Positions 62,043 through 64,000 of a stretch of 64,000 bases of DNA are shown in pieces. The stretch spans positions 132,576,501-132,640,500 of the forward strand of contig CM075346.1 of NCBI GenBank assembly GCA_037693485.1, given 5' to 3'. Every line of letters begins with the position of its first letter. The first letter of the stretch is position 1. The notes beneath the pieces are model-generated. The model saw only the letters and a list, made by a program, of their open reading frames with translations, ran no database searches and was not told the origin of the DNA. Source of the DNA: Kitagawia praeruptora (Eukaryota; Streptophyta; Magnoliopsida; Apiales; Apiaceae). The translations under genes were made by a program, and so were the position numbers.

Positions 62043-64000
62043 CTCCTAAATGAACCTGCACCAATCTCCACGGGTACCATTGCTTCGCACCCATAAGTTA
62101 ATGTGAATGGGGATTCACCAGTTGTAGTCCTAGGTGTTGTGTTGTAAGACCATAACACCATAGGGAGTTCCTCTGGCCAGCAACCTTTTTTATCTTCCAA
62201 CTTTGCCTTCAAAGTGTGTTTAATGATTTTATTGATGGCTTCAGTCTGACCATTGCTTTGGGGGTGGCAGACTGCAGAGAAGCCCTTAATGATTCCGAGG
62301 TCTTCACATAAACCCCTCATTTCCTTGCTGTCAAATTGCTTGCCATTGTCAGATATCAACTTATAGGGGACCCCATATCGGCATATAATTGCTCGAAACA
62401 CAAACTCCTTCAATTTGGCTGCATTGATCGTAGCCAGGGGTTCAGCCTCTGCCCACTTTGTAAAATAATCCACGGCTACAACGGCGTACTTCACCCCTCC
62501 CTTTCCCTTAGGGAGTTCTCCAATCAGGTCGATGCCCCAAACAGCAAAAGGCCATGGGCTAGAGAGCGGCTTTAATGGCACGGCAGGATTCTTATTTGAG
62601 TTGGCATACCTCTGGCATCGATCACATGCCTTTGAGAATTTGTGCGCATCCTGCTGTAGGGTTGGCCAGTAATACCCCTGACGAAGTATCTTGTGGGCCA
62701 ATGAGGTTCCTCCAGAATGGTTTCCACATATGCCTTCATGCACCTCCCTCATAATATATTCACATTCACTGCCTGCTATACATCGTAAAAAAGGTTTGTT
62801 GAAGCCTCTCTTGTACAGCTTTCCATCATATAAGGCGTAACGCGTAGCCTTATACTTCATTCTCCGGGCTTCATCCTTTTCAGCTGGAAGAACCCCTTTT
62901 GTTATGTACTTCAAAATGGGAGTGATCCATGTGTCCTCTACTTGAACCTCGACATCCATACAATCGATCCTTGGAATGCTAGGTTGTTGTTGTATTTCCA
63001 ACGGTATCACCCCTAGCATAGTTGCTTCCCTATTAGAACCCATTTTTGCTAAGGCATCTGCACTTGAGTTTTCCGTCCTTGGAATTTGCACCAGATTGAT
63101 TTCTCCAAACTTGCTCATCAGCTCTTGAGCGTACCTCATGTATAGATCATTGCGTGGACCCCTGGCTTGAAAGTTGCTTTTGATATGTCCCACTACCAAC
63201 ATGGAGTCACTATACACAGTCATATTTATCACTTTCATTTCAAGTGCCAGTTTCAGCCCCGCAATCAGGGCTTCATATTCAGCATCGTTGTTTGTAGCCT
63301 TGAATGTGAAATGAATTGAGCTCTGCAGCTTGTGACCTTCGGGGCTTATCAGGACTATACCAGCACCTGCCCCATTTCCATTCACAGCTCCGTCCACATA
63401 AAGGGTCCACCATGGTGCGCAATTTTCTGTCGGGGCTTCCTTCTCCAGAGGTTCCCTCACGGTTTTCTTGGTTTCCACCTCAAAGGATGGTGGGAATTCC
63501 AATAAGAAATCAGCAAGTGCCTGTCCCTTGATAGCTGTTCTTGGCTTGAATTCAACATCAAATTGGCCTAACTCTACAGCCCATTTCATCAACCTTCCGG
63601 AGGCTTCAGGTCTGTGCAGGACCTGCCTCAGTGGGAATGAGGTTCGTACCTCTATCGTGTGCGCCTGAAAGTATGGCCTTAACTTTCTTGATGCCAGAAT
63701 CAACGCGTAGGCTAGCTTCTCCATGTTTGTATATCTGGTTTCAGCATCCAGAAGCCTCTTGCTCACATAATACACAGGGTACTGGGTTTGATCTTCCTCA
63801 CGAACCAAAACAGAACTAATAGAGTGTTCAGAAACCGCCAAATACAAAATCAGGGTTTCACCCTCTATTGGCTTTGCCAGCAATGGGGGGCTTCCTAATT
63901 GTTCCTTCAATTTGGTGAAGGCAGCTTCACATTCAGGCGTCCACTCAAAGCCTTTTCTCTTCTTGATAGCTGCAAAGAATTCTCGACATCTGTCCGAGGA
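62043..64000 (-). CDS. pol: Tat-1 pol: RT end, RNase H, second RNase H and integrase core (partial, disrupted)
   Basis: Open from the right edge (frame includes GFEWTPECEAAFTKLKEQLG, the RT connection region) to the CACTA-2 insertion at 62042. First RNase H: VSEHSISSVLVREEDQTQYP, AETRYTNMEKLAYAL, ALADFLLEF. Second, archaeal-type RNase H: YVDGAVNGNGAGAGIVLISP, NNDAEYEALIAGL, YSDSMLVVGHI, SADALAKMGS, with Asp, Glu and Asp catalytic residues visible. Integrase: zinc site GNHSGGTSLAHKIL and CDRCQRY, core GIDLIGELP, SDNGKQF and QSNGQTEAINK (D, D, E present), then GCEAMVPVEIGAGSF. The paired RNase H domains mark the Tat lineage. The frame is intact up to the transposon. Confidence 0.95.

Larger units (their letters stand above)
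39716..64000 (-). mobile_element. Tat-1: Tat-lineage Ty3/gypsy retrotransposon, broken by two insertions, open at right edge
   Basis: On the - strand, right to left: end of RT, RNase H, a second RNase H and integrase (64000-62043), integrase end (57421-57076), a spacer with tandem repeats, an antisense extra gene (42131-44555), a polypurine tract and the 3' LTR (39716-40642). The second, archaeal-like RNase H after the first is the hallmark of the Tat/Ogre lineage, and an extra gene in antisense between pol and 3' LTR is known from Grande-type Tat elements. Copia-B (45726-56758) and CACTA-2 (57425-62039) are inserted. The 5' LTR, gag and most of RT lie outside the window. A left flank GTGAT (39711-39715) is the candidate target duplication, unconfirmed. 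Confidence 0.88.

Overview
This is nuclear DNA from a flowering plant, almost certainly a eudicot with a repeat-rich genome. The evidence is plant-type LTR retrotransposons, CACTA transposons, MITEs, spliced genes and captured fragments of plant genes. An asterid such as an Apiaceae species would fit, but the sequence alone does not fix the species. Little ordinary gene space is present: one intact-looking host gene, its decayed tandem copy, and a stack of nested mobile elements. Element names used here (Copia-A, Copia-B, Ath-1, Ath-2, Tat-1, CACTA-1, CACTA-2) are local labels.

Layout, left half. Copia-A, an old Sirevirus-like Ty1/copia element on the + strand, enters from the left edge and runs, in pieces, to about 28,935. 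Its reverse transcriptase is cut at 3,939/19,346 by Ath-1 (3,940-19,345, - strand), an Athila-like Ty3/gypsy element with gag but no pol. One LTR of Ath-1 is itself cut by Ath-2 (4,490-12,824, + strand), another Athila-like element without pol. Copia-A resumes with the rest of RT/RNase H (19,346-20,397), a small antisense ORF and a large extra ORF (21,631-24,513). It is then interrupted by CACTA-1 (about 24,514-28,512), which carries exons of a trehalose-6-phosphate synthase gene. The Copia-A polypurine tract and a truncated 3' LTR follow, then a LINE fragment.

Middle. From 29.4 to 39.7 kb lies a tandem duplication of a 2-oxoglutarate/Fe(II) dioxygenase gene of the '1-aminocyclopropane-1-carboxylate oxidase homolog' type. 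Copy A (30,188-31,450) is a pseudogene with three lesions. Copy B (38,303-39,582) has three exons that join in frame into about 351 residues. The spacer holds a Stowaway-type MITE, a PIF/Harbinger-type MITE, a hAT-type MITE and two short LINE-derived elements.

Right half. Tat-1, a Tat-lineage Ty3/gypsy element on the - strand, has its 3' LTR at 39,716-40,642, 134 bp upstream of dioxygenase copy B. It carries a spliced extra gene in antisense (42,131-44,555, + strand) and tandem repeats, and its pol continues past the right edge. Tat-1 is broken by Copia-B (45,726-56,758, - strand) and by CACTA-2 (57,425-62,039). Copia-B has nearly identical 730-bp LTRs, an open 1,513-residue gag-pol and a 1,049-residue extra ORF. 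CACTA-2 carries pieces of three unrelated host genes: the FACT subunit SPT16, CTP synthase and an aluminium-activated malate transporter.

How the parts relate. Target-site duplications and LTR divergence counted by eye give a consistent order: Copia-A is oldest, then Ath-1 (about 19 substitutions in 1.56 kb), then Ath-2 (about a dozen in 1.96 kb). Copia-B is youngest by divergence (2 in 730 bp). Ath-1 and Ath-2 share a long 3' noncoding region and a tRNA-Asp-like primer site although their LTRs differ, so they probably use the same autonomous Athila partner. The two copia elements share an unusual plan: gag-pol, then a small antisense unit, then a large sense extra ORF. I found no tRNA, rRNA, CRISPR or bacterial-type features.
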